64,000 bases of DNA from Meloidogyne chitwoodi (GCA_015183035.1 JACZZP010000003.1:1364001-1428000), one strand, 5' to 3'. Counted from the stretch's first letter, positions 1-10,961 are shown. Notes: generated by a model not told the origin, from the letters alone. Numbers and translations: made by a program.

Positions 1-336
1 TTGAATTTTTTAGATTCATTACTTTTTTCTACCTTATATATTACCAAAAAATTTTATATAATCAATAATAATCATTGTAGAAAATATACACCTACATGTA
101 TAGTAAAAATAATTTAAAAAAAATAATTGTTTGTGGACGAAACTTGCGAACTTTTGGCCGCAGAAAGGAATAATGCCCTAGACAATTTTATTGTTACATC
201 ACCATTAATAGTACTAATCCTAGGGGAAAAAGCCAGGGACGCAAAAGAGTATCAAAATATACTTTTTAATATTAATCGCTAACCTATTTCTTAATTTTTA
301 TAAATTGATTCAGTACTTTTTAAATTTATATTTCAG
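1..336. other. AT-rich left edge with a possible upstream exon
   Basis: Mostly AT-rich non-coding sequence. On the + strand an open stretch from about 133 to 282 reads DETCELLAAERNNALDNF and onward before a stop, with better codon content than its surroundings. It could be an upstream exon of the RGG-rich gene that follows, but I could not find a splice donor that joins it convincingly in frame, so it is left unassigned. Confidence 0.3.
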
Positions 337-1613
337 CAAAACATTCAAAGAGAAGGACGTTTTGTACGAGAAGAGTTCCAACAACAGCAACAATATATTC
401 ACAATCAGCATCATAATTCACAACAACAATACAATCAATCATCGTCTTTTACTCCTCAAAATTTCAGAGGGCCATTGCGTGGTGGACGCGGGAGAGGCAA
501 AGGATTTCAAGTATATAATAAATATTTAATTTTATGACTCGTATAATGGAACAAATATTTTTTAGTATAAAGGTTCCTTTTTCTCATTATTCCTTGGATA
601 TTAAAAATATTCAAAATTATAATGTTTGTTTTTTTTCAAATTTTAGCAGGCCGTTCAAAGAGAAGGTCGATTTGCTGGGGGAGAGTCACATAGAGAAGAA
701 CGTTTTGTTGGAGGAGAGTCACAACGAGGGCGCTTCGTTAGAAGAGGACCACAGCGTGGACGATATCCGCGAGGAGATTCACAACAGGGAAATTTTACTG
801 GTAGGGATTCATATCGAGAAGAACGTTTTGTGGGGAGTGAGTCAAAGTCACAACAACAATATGATCAACATCATAATTCACAACAGTATAACCAACTACC
901 ACCTCTTACTCATCAAAATATCACTGAGCATATACGTGGGGGACGAGGTGGAAGTGGAGGATTTGGGGTAATCAACTTTATAATTAGTAATAAAAACGTT
1001 TTATTTTAGGGTGGAAGTCAACGAAGTGTTTTTAACCAAGAATCGAACGTTCAATCTCATATGGTTCCACCACAGCAACAATACAATCAACCATCACTTA
1101 TTAATTATCAAGCTCCAGTGCGTGGAGGAAGAGGTGGAGGAGGCGGATTTGGGGTGATAAATTAAAAATTAAAACTTTAGAATCATTTTAAAATATAGGG
1201 AGGAAGCCAGCGCGGTAACTTCCAAGGATCAGTGCCCTCTCGATCACTTTTGCCTCAGGGAATGCCACAATATGGAGCAAGGAATGACAGTTACAACAAT
1301 AGTGTAGGCAATGTTCCTCCACCACTTCAACAACCTATCGTTCAACATTATCAGTCTCAACAGCATCAGATTTATCAATCGCCACAGCAAATTTCGTTGC
1401 CTCCTCCGCCTCTCGTAGGACAGCAACAAAACTACCCGCACCCGCGACAACCAACTGAACCAGTAAGTTTAAATTTTAAAAATTTTCACAAACATTATTC
1501 AGAATTTTAATCTGTAGGTATTTTTTGCCCCTAATCAACAACAAAATCGAATGATGAATCAGTTTCCACAACGAGAGCGACAACGTTTACATATTGAGCC
1601 GCCTCCACATTAG
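337..1613 (+). CDS. RGG-box, Gln/Asn-rich RNA-binding-like protein (3' part of gene)
   Basis: Five exons join in phase 0: 337-510, 647-967, 1010-1153, 1199-1462 and 1518-1613 (TAG). The first four carry arginine/glycine patches such as LRGGRGRGKGFQ, RGRFVRRGPQRGRYPRG, IRGGRGGSGGFG and VRGGRGGGGGFG. Gln/Asn/His-rich spacers lie between the patches, and the last two exons are Pro/Gln-rich. RGG boxes commonly bind RNA and drive condensate formation, so an RNA-granule role is plausible but inferred. No folded domain is visible in this part. The start codon and N-terminus lie upstream of 337, possibly outside the window. Exons 1-4 end in similar GGRG-type blocks, suggesting growth by exon duplication. 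Longer open frames overlapping 305-971 are alternate-frame shadows of these exons. Confidence 0.7.
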
Positions 1614-1986
1614 CATACATTTTAAAAATTTATTTACCTATCTTTACTATTTTCTTTAATATACTATTTTTATTTATTTAAATATGCAATTACTTCCTGG
1701 TTTCTGAAAAATGAATTTGTAAATTAAACTTCCTTTGTGTCTAACAATGAGCTATTATGTATTTAAAAACTAGCACTTTTATAGATCGCGATTCTAGGAA
1801 GAGGTAATTAGTAAATTAAAAACCTTATTACGCATATTGTTAACTCTTCTCTGCCCATGTTATCTCGGACAAAAAATTGTAAAACCTGAAATCGTAAAAA
1901 GGCCAAATCTTAATTATTATAGTAATATATTTTAATCAAGAATATTGGTAAAAATACAATTAAAATGCAAATTTCAGCTATAATTT
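1614..1986. other. Convergent intergenic spacer
   Basis: AT-rich spacer between the 3' ends of the RGG gene (+) and hsf-1 (-). It presumably holds both 3' UTRs. No open frame, repeat or structured element was recognised. Confidence 0.5.
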
Positions 1987-4744
1987 TTAATAGTTACGCT
2001 CCTCAAGCCATACATCAAACTCGTTGTCATCCAAATGCAGTTTTTCATGTAGATCGAAGGAGTTTAAATTTTTAAGTTGTTCCGTCTTAATTGAAATGAA
2101 AATAAGAATTTTGTATACCCGAAATTAACTCTTCTTAATTTATTTGCCAAAACTTAACAAGGAAATAGGAACTTAAAAAATGGCCAGCAATTCTGGTTAA
2201 AAATGAATAATTAATGATTTTGAGTCATTTCAATATTATTAAACTATTACCAGTAATTGTATAATAAATGAATTGAACTAACCTCAATCACTTCGGCAAT
2301 TGTTGGCCCATCAGAACACCTAGAAGATACTGATCGATCTAGCTGTTCACCTTCTCTTTCTTCACCTACAGGCTTTATACCATTTGCCGTATATGGTTGT
2401 ATTTGTCGATTATTTCCAACGTTGTTATCAATCAAGAGACCATCTATTGCATTAATTTCTGTGGGAATGTTGCAATGATCGTATTGGACAAGTTGGCGTT
2501 TCATTCCTTGTTCATAAGCTGAATGACCATAATTCTAATGAAAATAATTCGATATTTGTATAATAGTTAATACTAACCTGGGTAGCTTCAACAGTCATTG
2601 GTCCAGCAGAATACCCAGAAACAGATCGATCATACACATTTTCTCTTCCTTCACTTAGAGTTTTCATCCCATTTCCCGCATAGGGTTGAATTTGTTGATT
2701 AGTTTCAAGGTTGTTATCCATTAAAATATCATCTACTGCATTTATTTCTGATGGAATATTGCTATGATGACCATATTGGTCAAATTGGCGTTTCATTCCT
2801 TGTTCATAAGCTGAACGACCATAAATCTAATTAAAATCAGTTATTATACAAAGCTTACAATTAATACTAACCTCAAACGCTTCAGTAGTTATTGGTCCAA
2901 CAGAATACCCAGAAACAGATCGATCATACACATTTTCTTCATTTAAGTTTTTTATCCCATTTCCGGCATAGGGTTGAATTTGTTGATTATTATTTCCAAC
3001 ACTATTATCCATCAAAAGATCATCTATTGAATCGAATTCTGTTGGAATATTGCAATGATGATTGAATTGGTCGAAATGGTGTTTCATCCCTTGTTTATGA
3101 GGCGAACGACCAAAAATCTAATAAAAACTATAATAATTATAAGTGCAATACCTACCAAATTTCCAGCCGATGAACTTAAAGCTGTCCCATCACTAGATGT
3201 AATATCATTAATAAGACGATCCAATATTTCTGAAGCATTAACCGGTAAAATAGATTGAAGCTGACCAATTGCATTGCTGGAAGACTCACCGGTGTGATTG
3301 ACAGAACGTTCAGACCTGAAAACTTTTTTTAATTTAGAAAATTTTTATTATTAACATTAGACGTTTTCCAAGACGAGTAGATTGTTTCCCACATGGTCCT
3401 ACCAGAGCTACTAGGAACTGAATTAGTTTGTTTACCAACTGCTGTTGTTTCAAATGAGTTCCCTGAGATATTAGAAATTATTAACACAAAATAGAAAAAC
3501 GCACTCTAACATGAGCCATCTCATTCCAAAGCATCTCATTTTCTCTAAAAATTAATTTAATAATGAATTCATTGTTGAAAAAATGGATTTTTAATTATAA
3601 ATTCATTAAAATACTTAGTTAGATCTTCCATCCGAATTTCCATGTGATGCTGACGTTCACGCAACGTTCCTAACTCCTCAAGAATTTCCTTCATATCAAA
3701 TGAATTTTGTCCACCTCCTCCATCAGCTGAAATTTCCATAGGAATGGCATGAAATTGATTAACCCGATGTTGATTAGAAGTTGGGGAATTCTTTCCGCCG
3801 GGCGCCTTTCTTTTGATATTCATAAGCAAATGTGGGTGGTCACGCCGAAAAAAAGGATGAGCAAATTCCAAATGATCTTGGTCGGACTCAGCACGTGTCA
3901 ATCCAGAACGGTCAATTGGTGTATTCTTTCGAAAACCATCTGGAAGATAGTATTTAATGACTTCATAGGTTTTTTTATTTAATAGATTTACTTGTATAAA
4001 TAAGAAAAAAATTCTTATTGAATAAACAAATAACAATAAAACTTAATGTTAAGGGCTTCGATCAGCTATCATATAAAAACAATAGCTTCGCTCAGGTATC
4101 ATACACTAAAATAATTTTTTCTAATCATCTAATCTATATTATTTATTAAGATTTTTTTGAAGGTTTTAAGATTATTCAGCGTTAAATCGCACCCATATGT
4201 TGTCGCGCTAAGCGCATGAAACAGATCAAAATATTTTAGATTTTGTTAATATACAGTTTAAAAAATAGAAAAAAAAACAAATAAAAATCAAAGATTAAAC
4301 GTTGTCTTGATGAACCCAACATTGGCTATTTGAATTACAATCGAAAAAATTTTTATAAGGTAGCCGAGTGAAACCCAGGTCAATTTAATCAAAAACATAC
4401 ACATGTTTAATTGACGTACAAGACTATTTAGATTCTTGTGTTTAAAATATTGTGGAAGTACGTTGCTGCAAAATGCATACGGGTCAATTATATGAAAGCT
4501 GAGACCGGACTAAAGTATTAGATTAATATGGATTAAACAAAAATAGTTAGTCCACAAAAACCTCATCCCAGCAGACAATATCCTTGTAGGTTTGACCTTC
4601 AACAATGTTCCATAGTTTAACAAGAAATGCAGGAATTTTACGTTCGTCATCTTCCTTCAAGAGATATGGCTTATACGCTACTACAGGAAAATTATGTTGT
4701 CGATGATCGTTATTGTAAGAAAGAGCAGCTCGCGAACGCTGCAT
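1987..4744 (-). CDS. hsf-1: Heat shock transcription factor HSF-1
   Basis: HSF-1 binds heat-shock elements as a trimer in the nucleus and activates chaperone genes. Ten exons join without a frame break to 589 codons plus stop: 4744-4562, 4509-4401, 3939-3615, 3544-3505, 3462-3356, 3315-3156, 3117-2872, 2826-2578, 2534-2283, 2085-1987. The DNA-binding domain spans exons 1-3, with [15 protein letters not shown], then [20 protein letters not shown], then [19 protein letters not shown]. The heptad-repeat trimerisation region follows, with [13 protein letters not shown] and [16 protein letters not shown]. The start ATG at 4744-4742 precedes a short basic leader; an upstream exon cannot be excluded. 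The length is somewhat below that of C. elegans HSF-1. Unusually, exons 7-9 are three tandem copies of one exon (separate entry). The exon 5/6 junction needs a 40-bp intron (3316-3355) to keep frame. Confidence 0.93.
2283..3117 (-). repeat. Three tandem copies of one symmetric exon in hsf-1
   Basis: Exons 2872-3117 (82 codons), 2578-2826 (83 codons) and 2283-2534 (84 codons) are homologous over their whole length. Each begins at an (I/N)(F/Y)G(R/H)S...QGMK block. Each then carries an N/H-rich Q(F/L)(D/V)Q(F/Y) segment, an NIP(T/S)E stretch, an IQPY(A/T)(G/A)NG motif, a DRSVS block and a GP(I/M/T)T-type end. All three start and end in phase 0, so copies can be gained or lost without shifting frame. 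The intervening introns are about 45 bp and also look alike. The third copy is the most diverged. Confidence 0.92.
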
Positions 4745-4912
4745 AATTTATCTAGAATTTATACGTAGTTTTAGTCTATAATAAATGAGCTAGAAATATT
4801 AAACAAGAAAAGATAATCCATATAGTTATGACAATTACGGAACATGAAATTTCAGCAAATGTAGTGGAAAATTATTTTTAGAAATAAAAATTCAGACTTG
4901 TTCATTTGGATC

Positions 4913-5037
4913 GGGTACAGCCCGACTAGGCGCCGGCCAATTAGGCGCGCAATAGTATGTTAAACAAAGAGAATTAGAGATAAAGTGGAAACTAGAGACT
5001 ACTTGCGGTTAGTCGGCCGGCGACTAGTTGGGCGTGT
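4913..5037. mobile_element. Short GGG-ended inverted-repeat element (MITE), copy A
   Basis: Terminal inverted repeats start GGGTACAGCCCGACTAGGCG on the left, and the mirrored right arm contains GGCCGGCGACTAGTTGGGCG. The flanking 9-mers atttggatc (4904-4912) and atctggatc (5038-5046) differ at one base, as expected of an aged 9-bp target-site duplication. A second copy lies at 53683-53809. It has no coding capacity, so it must have been mobilised in trans. A 9-bp duplication is typical of the Mutator (MULE) superfamily; assignment to it is inferred. Confidence 0.8.
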
Positions 5038-5464
5038 ATCTGGATCCTATACTCGAAACCCTGTCAAACATTATACGAGGAAAAGTTGTGGAATAAATTA
5101 ATCATTCTAAATAAAGAATATATCATTTTCTTCTTCTCTTTTTTTCATTTTGAAAAATGGTCGAAAGCCAGCGGGATGGTCATGAAAAACCTTGAAGCCT
5201 AAACCTTTAAGATTTTAGAGTCTCGAGTAGAAAAGATTTTGTAATTTATCTATCACTAGAATTCCTTTTTATCTTACAAGGGACATCTTTTACTGTCACT
5301 ATGAATTTAATATTAATTTTGGTACTAATGGCTCCTCTTTTCCAGAACTGTACATAGTTTCTGCGTCTTTATCACACGAGAGAGTAGCCTTTATCACAGG
5401 CGCTCTGAAGAGAAAATATATGTAATCCTGTTAGACGAAAAAGTTCCGGTCACTAATCATAAAC

Positions 5465-5498
5465 TGTGTTTGCAACAAAACGTCACGGACAAAATGGG
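5465..5498. repeat. Dispersed repeat fragment shared with 38220-38253
   Basis: The string acaaaacgtcacggacaaaa, followed by tggg, recurs near 38.23 kb with one substitution (cacgg versus catgg). The two copies are otherwise in unrelated flanks. It is probably the edge of an old dispersed repeat; no element boundary could be drawn. Confidence 0.55.
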
Positions 5499-5697
5499 AC
5501 TCGTACTCTAATGTCCTAACGGTGTTTTGGTCGGACGGTGTTTTATCCCTTACCCATGAGGGTCTTTTGTTGACATGAGTAAAAGAAAGTTTTTAACCTA
5601 GCCAGATAAAATTTATATACATATTGAAACATTTCATTTTTCACATTTTCATTTGTAACCATTTTGATTTTTATCCATTTTTGAGATTTACTATATA

Positions 5698-8289
5698 ATG
5701 GAGTCTCAAATAAATACAAATATACATCCAGAAAATGAATTAGATCTACCTCATTTGAAGCAACCAAAATGCCCACTGATAGAAGATGAGGAAAGTAACG
5801 TTGAGATCGTCGTGGATGACAAACAAATGTTGCAATTACAGGATGATTCCGAACAGCCAATAAGAAAGTCAACTCAAATTCAACTTGTGGAATTTTTGAG
5901 GGGAGTCACTAACTTTGGAAATCTTTGCATTTGGCACGAAGGTTCTGATTAAATATATTTTTTGAAGATCTTTATCTTTGTAGGGTATCGATATTCAAAA
6001 CTGAAAGGACCTTATTGGCGCTGCTCTGATCGAAGATGTCCAGCTAAAGCAATTGCGCGTGTTCAGGAAGATGGCAGAATATTTGGCAGAACTAAGCTTG
6101 AACATACCCATTTTCCTCAACCAGAACGTAGACAAGCTGAATTAAAACGCTTTGAATTAAAGCAGCGTGCCTTAGAAGAACCAAATGCAATACGAAGCAG
6201 ACTTATTGCTAATGTCCGTTCTGAAGTCGATGATGAGACTTTTATTGCTATGGGCACAGATAATGCATTGGGGCTTATGACTTACAGGTTTTTGTCTCTA
6301 TAGTTTATTAAATTCTTAATTAGAGCGAGGACTAAGCTATTTGGAAGAGTTGGTGTAAAAGTTGATATTTCGTTTATAAAAATACCACCAACATTAATTG
6401 AAAGAAATGGTCATTCTATTTTGCTGTACGATTCGCGAATTCAAAGACCAGATGATCAACAGACTGTGCTTGTGTTTGCTCATCCTTATGTTTGTTTTTT
6501 GGCACTTGTCAGGATGGAACGGCTTTTTTGCGGACACATTTTATTTGCAATGTTATTTTTCATTATCTACAATTTGTGAAATCAAATTAAGGGCCAAAAA
6601 TACATGTTCTATTGTGGAGCTTTCTTATCTAGTAAGCTATTGTTGAAATCATCATCTTTTAAGCTAGTTTTGTTGTCCGCAAAAAAGCGGTCCCATCTTG
6701 ACAAGTGCCGTCTTTTCGTAAATGTATCCTTTAAATTTTTTAATCAGATGTTACAACAACTTTCCCTACATCAATCATGGACGATGAGTGGATCACCAGG
6801 CTCCGCTCCTAAGCAATTTAAACAATCTTTTGTAATTGGCGCAATAATTAGAAATCGGGTTATTTTTGCAGCACGTGCGCTTCTAAATGGCGATAGTTCA
6901 AGTTTTTATGAAGAAGCTCTCGACGTCATTTCTAATTTAATTGAGCCGACAAAACCGCGTAAAAGTGTGTTTTTTATAAAACTTGTTTTTACGTGAGATA
7001 TTTACAATAGAATTAAAAATGTTTTAGTAATATTGGATTATGACAATGAAATGGTATGTGCTGCACAAAATGTTTTTCCTGAAGCTATATGCAGTGGGAG
7101 CTACCTTCGATTGGCGCAAACTTTGTTTAGAAAATGGAGAGAATTAAAGCTTGGTGCACTTTATGGAAATGAGAAAGAACAAGCAGGCAGTATTGCTAGA
7201 ATGACATTCCGGTTGAATTTTTTTATTTAGTTTTCTCATTTACTGAATTTTTGACTTTTTCATTTAATTTTTTCGAATTTCTTTTTCAATTCCTTTATCT
7301 TGCTTATTTTCAGAGTTTTTAACTAAAATTAACATATACACCCTAATTTTCATTTGAATAAGAGCTTTATTTTCTTACCTTATAATATTTTTAGCCGAAT
7401 TCTTTGTTTGGCGCTTATACCTGTTGAATATGTCATTCGTGCCTTTTATATTATAGCGGAACTTGCTTCAATTCCTCTTTTAGCTGAATTTATTTATTTC
7501 TTTAAACGTACATATATCGGATTGACCGACTATGAATTTAGAATGAAAGCATTGGCATTTGGTCCAAATTTTGAAGATAATTTAATGCAAATAGAACAAA
7601 CTGTTGCATATGCAGGTTTTTAAAATATTATTTATTTATTTTTGAATTAGAGGATGGAAGTGTAAGCAATATTGAGCATGTTTACTCTTCTCAGTCAAAT
7701 TATGAAATTGAGCCTTCATCTGAAATTGTTGTAACAAATATTTCATTGCCAATGAGTTTACAGCCAATACGTCATAGGCCATATTGTCCAATTGAATTTT
7801 GGAATATTCATGATAGAACCTTGTCTGCATTAGCGACAACTAATTATGCTACTGAATCGGCATATTTTCAATTTAAGGTGAAAAATTTATGTTATCTTCT
7901 TTAATTATATTATCATTTAAAATATCGCACAGACTCAACCTTTATTGTCTGATTATCTGCTTGCATTTTGGGATGATTTTGAGAAGCAACATGATGCTGC
8001 TCGTTCTGCTGTAACTAATAAACAGAAAAGACATAAAAAAAGTGCTGTGCGTGAAGAACTTGTTGCATTAACTCTGAGGGAGGCATCTTATGAAGCTGAT
8101 CAAGACATCCTGAACACATTAGATATTCTTTCTCATCATATTCAAGGCTATGTTAATTTTCTTCATTTTGATACTAGAACTGTTTATGAAAATTCTGAAA
8201 ATTTTTTAAACGTTTCTTATTTAACTCCCAAATGTGAATATGATAATTTTTCTTCCCCATCAACTTCAATGCAAAGTACTTATCGTTAA
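5698..8289 (+). CDS. FLYWCH zinc-finger protein derived from a MULE-type transposase
   Basis: The gene starts at ATG 5698; exon 1 ends at 5941 and exon 2 opens at 5984. Together they encode a FLYWCH zinc finger: YRYSKLKGPYWRCSDRRCPA, then a terminal LEHTHFP His pair. Later exons keep a MULE-like core. This includes FKQSFVIGAIIRNRVIFAAR, the DYDNEMVCAAQNVFPEA strand, and a LRLAQTLFRKWRELKLG segment like the HFAQNLWRK helix of MULE transposases. A basic C-terminal part ends with TAA at 8287-8289. The usual first catalytic aspartate context (DGTF) is replaced by SWTMSGSPGS and the usual His by RLAQ, so transposition activity looks lost. Gene-like introns and an intact frame argue for a domesticated, DNA-binding host gene; its target is unknown. 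One intron (6490-6747) holds an inverted-repeat insertion. The ERp44 gene starts 174 bp downstream on the same strand. Confidence 0.75.
6501..6709. mobile_element. Inverted-repeat insertion inside an intron
   Basis: Two 36-bp arms (6501-6536 and 6674-6709) are near-perfect inverted copies: ggcacttgtcaggatggaac and its continuation match the reverse complement of the right arm with a few changes. The arms enclose about 137 bp of AT-rich sequence. They sit wholly within the intron 6490-6747 of the FLYWCH/MULE gene, so splicing removes them. Open frames over this stretch are accidental. No clear target duplication is visible. Confidence 0.75.
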
Positions 8290-8462
8290 ATTTTTGTTGT
8301 TTTTGTATATTTTATTAATAAAATTCACTTTAATTTTTTTATTTTAATTCATCTTTATTGAGTAATGCTAAAGCAGGTTATTTAAAAAGTTTGACATTTT
8401 CAAATTTACAAAATTGTTTTATTACAGCTTTTAAAAAATATGGAATCCGCATAACACGCTAA

Positions 8463-10358
8463 ATGCTACTGTTTTTGTTAATGGTTTGTTTTAGTTTTTA
8501 AATTTTATTTCTATAGGTCATGTTGTGAATTATATTAATATTCGTATTTTTATTGTGGATTTTTCTACTTTTTTAATAATCTGTTACCTATTATATTTTA
8601 TGGTTTAGATTCTTTTAATTTTCAATTCACAAGAAGATGTACTACAAATGGACAGTACTAATATTGAAGAAGCCTTAAATGGTCGGGAGCTTGTACTTGT
8701 CAATTTTTATGCTGATTGGTGCCGATTCTCTCAACAATTAAAACCCACATTTCTACAAGCTAGTGATAGACTCAAGGTAATAGAATTATTTAATTTAACC
8801 TTTCCATCATTCACTTAATAAATAATTACGCATTATTAAAATTAGACACCTATACTTTTAAAATCATTAAATTAATGATGGATAACAATAATCATTTTCA
8901 GGATAGAACTGAAGTATTATTTGCGGCAGTCGATTGTGAAAAAGAAGGTTGTGGTTTTTATAAAAATAATTTAATTTCAAAACTTTAGCTAGCATTGCAC
9001 AGAAATATAATGTGAATAAATATCCCACAATTAAATTGTTTCGCTTTGGAGAGCTCATAAAAAAGGAATATAGGTTTGTTTATTTTAATTTATAGAATAT
9101 TATAAATCTCAATATATAATAATATTCTTTTTATATCTCAACGTTCTGTTGATGCCATTGAGGCCTTTATCCGCAAACAATTGGAGTCTCCAGTTCTATT
9201 ATTCTATTCGGAAGAGGAATTGGCTTCTAGAATAGAAGTATTTTTAATTAATTATAAATAAATCAATAAAAGTTTTTTTAGAGTTCCAAACGCAATATAA
9301 TTGCTTATATTCTAAATGATCAAATTCAGCCCTTACATTCAAACTTTTACAAGTCGGCTTCATCCCTTCGAGAAGACTGTGGATTTTGGCTTGGCTATGG
9401 TAACTGGATTTTACAGCGTGATGGGCAGATGCATCAAAATGCAACAATTTACTTTCGTGAACCAAATGTTTCTTTTTATCTTATTTAATCTTTTTTTTTA
9501 TTTTTTTATTATTTTCTTATTTTAATTTTAGAAAGGAGCAGATGGCAATTTTCAATACACTGGTGCATTGGATAATTATGTTTTTCTCAAGTATTATTCT
9601 ATTTAAATATATTTTTTATCACATTTTCTTTTAATTGATCTAGAAATTGGTTAACAGACAAATGCGTTCCGCTAGTTAGAGAAATAACTTTTGAAAACGC
9701 GGAGGAGCTAACAGAAGAAGGACTTCCATTTTTGATTCTCTTTCGTCAAAATAATGATATTGAATCAGAAAAACTTTTTAACACTGTTGTTACAAATGAA
9801 TTAATCGATCAAAAAAGTATTCTAAATAAAAATATGTTTTTTTTAATATATTTTTGTTTTTTAGATTTGATTAATTTCCTGGTTGCAGATGGAAAGAGAT
9901 TTGCACATCCATTACATCATTTAGGAAAATCTGAAAAAGATCTGCCATTAATTGCTATTGATTCATTTAGGCATATGTATCTATTTCCTGATTTTAAACA
10001 GCTTGGGTAAGTTTTGATAAATTTCCTTTTGTAATATTTTAAATTTTTAGAGTTCATGACAAATTGCGTCAATTTATTTTGGATTTACATTCTGGGGTAT
10101 ATTAAAATAAAATTAATTATTTAATCTTAAATATATAATTTTACATTAGAAACTTCATCGTGAATTTCATCAAGGACCAGATACTACACCAGAAGCTCCT
10201 AGTGATAAAGGTACTCAACCACCATCTTCTGTCTTCAAGCAGCTTAAGCCTTCTGAAAATCGGTAGGCCTTTGTTTTATTATAATTAGATACTTTTTCAA
10301 TTTTTAATCAAATTATGTCATTTTAAGTTATTCAATGAAGGACAAGACTGAGCTTTAA
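8463..10358 (+). CDS. erp-44: ERp44-type thioredoxin-domain protein of the early secretory pathway
   Basis: ERp44 retrieves unassembled disulfide-bonded clients from the Golgi to the ER. The first exon (ATG 8463) encodes MLLFLLM and splices across about 120 bp to ILLIFNSQEDV, giving a signal peptide. The thioredoxin a-domain has NFYADWCRFSQQLKPTF. Its CRFS active site, with only one cysteine, is the ERp44 hallmark. The cis-proline strand KYPTIKLFRFG and two further b-type domains follow. The C-terminus is YSMKDKTEL, so the retrieval signal is KTEL rather than RDEL/KDEL. Length is close to the family's roughly 400 residues. One oddity: where EYR joins SQRSV, the expected splice acceptor (9133-9134) reads AT, not AG. 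The gene is closely spaced behind the FLYWCH gene and could be co-transcribed. Confidence 0.88.
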
Positions 10359-10961
10359 TTTGTGGTTAAACGATATTGAAAAATTATCGTATATTTAATT
10401 TTGTTGTTATCTAGAATATATTTAATGAAAATATATAAATTTAAGAAACTTTTCTTTTGTTCCAAATTCTTTTCTTTTTTTTTTTTAAATATAATTTAAA
10501 ACAAAATTCAACTATCAGTATTTATACTAGTCATTAATTAAGATAATATTTAAAAACTTTTTTCTTTTTTCATTACTATTCATAATAAGTAAATATTAAA
10601 TAATTGAAAATTAATTATTTAATTTTGACATTTATTATTATTTTAAAAAGTTTTATTTTCTTCTAAAAATATGTATCTTTGCTCTATTTATTGCCATATA
10701 TTTCTTTATTTCGTTCAAAAATCCTCCAAACTTTTATAAGGTTGACACTATTAAAAGTAACTATTTTTGAGATTATCTTATAAATGTTTGAGTTTTATTA
10801 CTATTAGATTTTTGTTTTATTTATTTTTGGGTTTTATTGTTTAAATATTTATTTGTTTTTGTTTTATTTTTTAAATGCTTTAGACAATTTGATTATTTTT
10901 ATATAATTTTCTTTTTATTATTTATTATAACAGGTTGGTTATACGCAAATATTATTATTTA
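10359..10961. other. AT-rich spacer
   Basis: Low-complexity AT-rich sequence between the ERp44 and coq-1 genes. I see no open frame, repeat pair or RNA gene. It should contain the ERp44 3' UTR and the coq-1 5' flank. Confidence 0.5.

Larger units (their letters stand above)
4745..5697. other. Divergent intergenic region between hsf-1 and the FLYWCH gene
   Basis: Presumably holds the promoters of both divergent genes. It contains a 125-bp inverted-repeat element (4913-5037) and a 34-bp sequence shared with about 38.2 kb (both listed separately). I see no credible gene; the open frame on the minus strand at 5543-5872 is antisense to the FLYWCH gene's first exon. Confidence 0.5.

Noticed and set aside
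305..971. Open frames of 74 and 145 codons near the left edge
   Set aside because: They are alternate frames of the RGG exons. The frame giving continuous RGG and Gln-rich blocks across GT...AG junctions is better supported.
3316..3362. Frameshift in hsf-1 between exons 5 and 6
   Set aside because: Using donor GTTAATAA at 3355 (intron 3316-3355, 40 bp) instead of GTCTAATG keeps the frame, so no frameshift is needed.
6398..6730. Coding exon across the intron with the inverted repeat
   Set aside because: The frame stays open only partly. Splicing TAT|gtttgt at 6490 to aatcag|ATG at 6748 restores the conserved protein without it.
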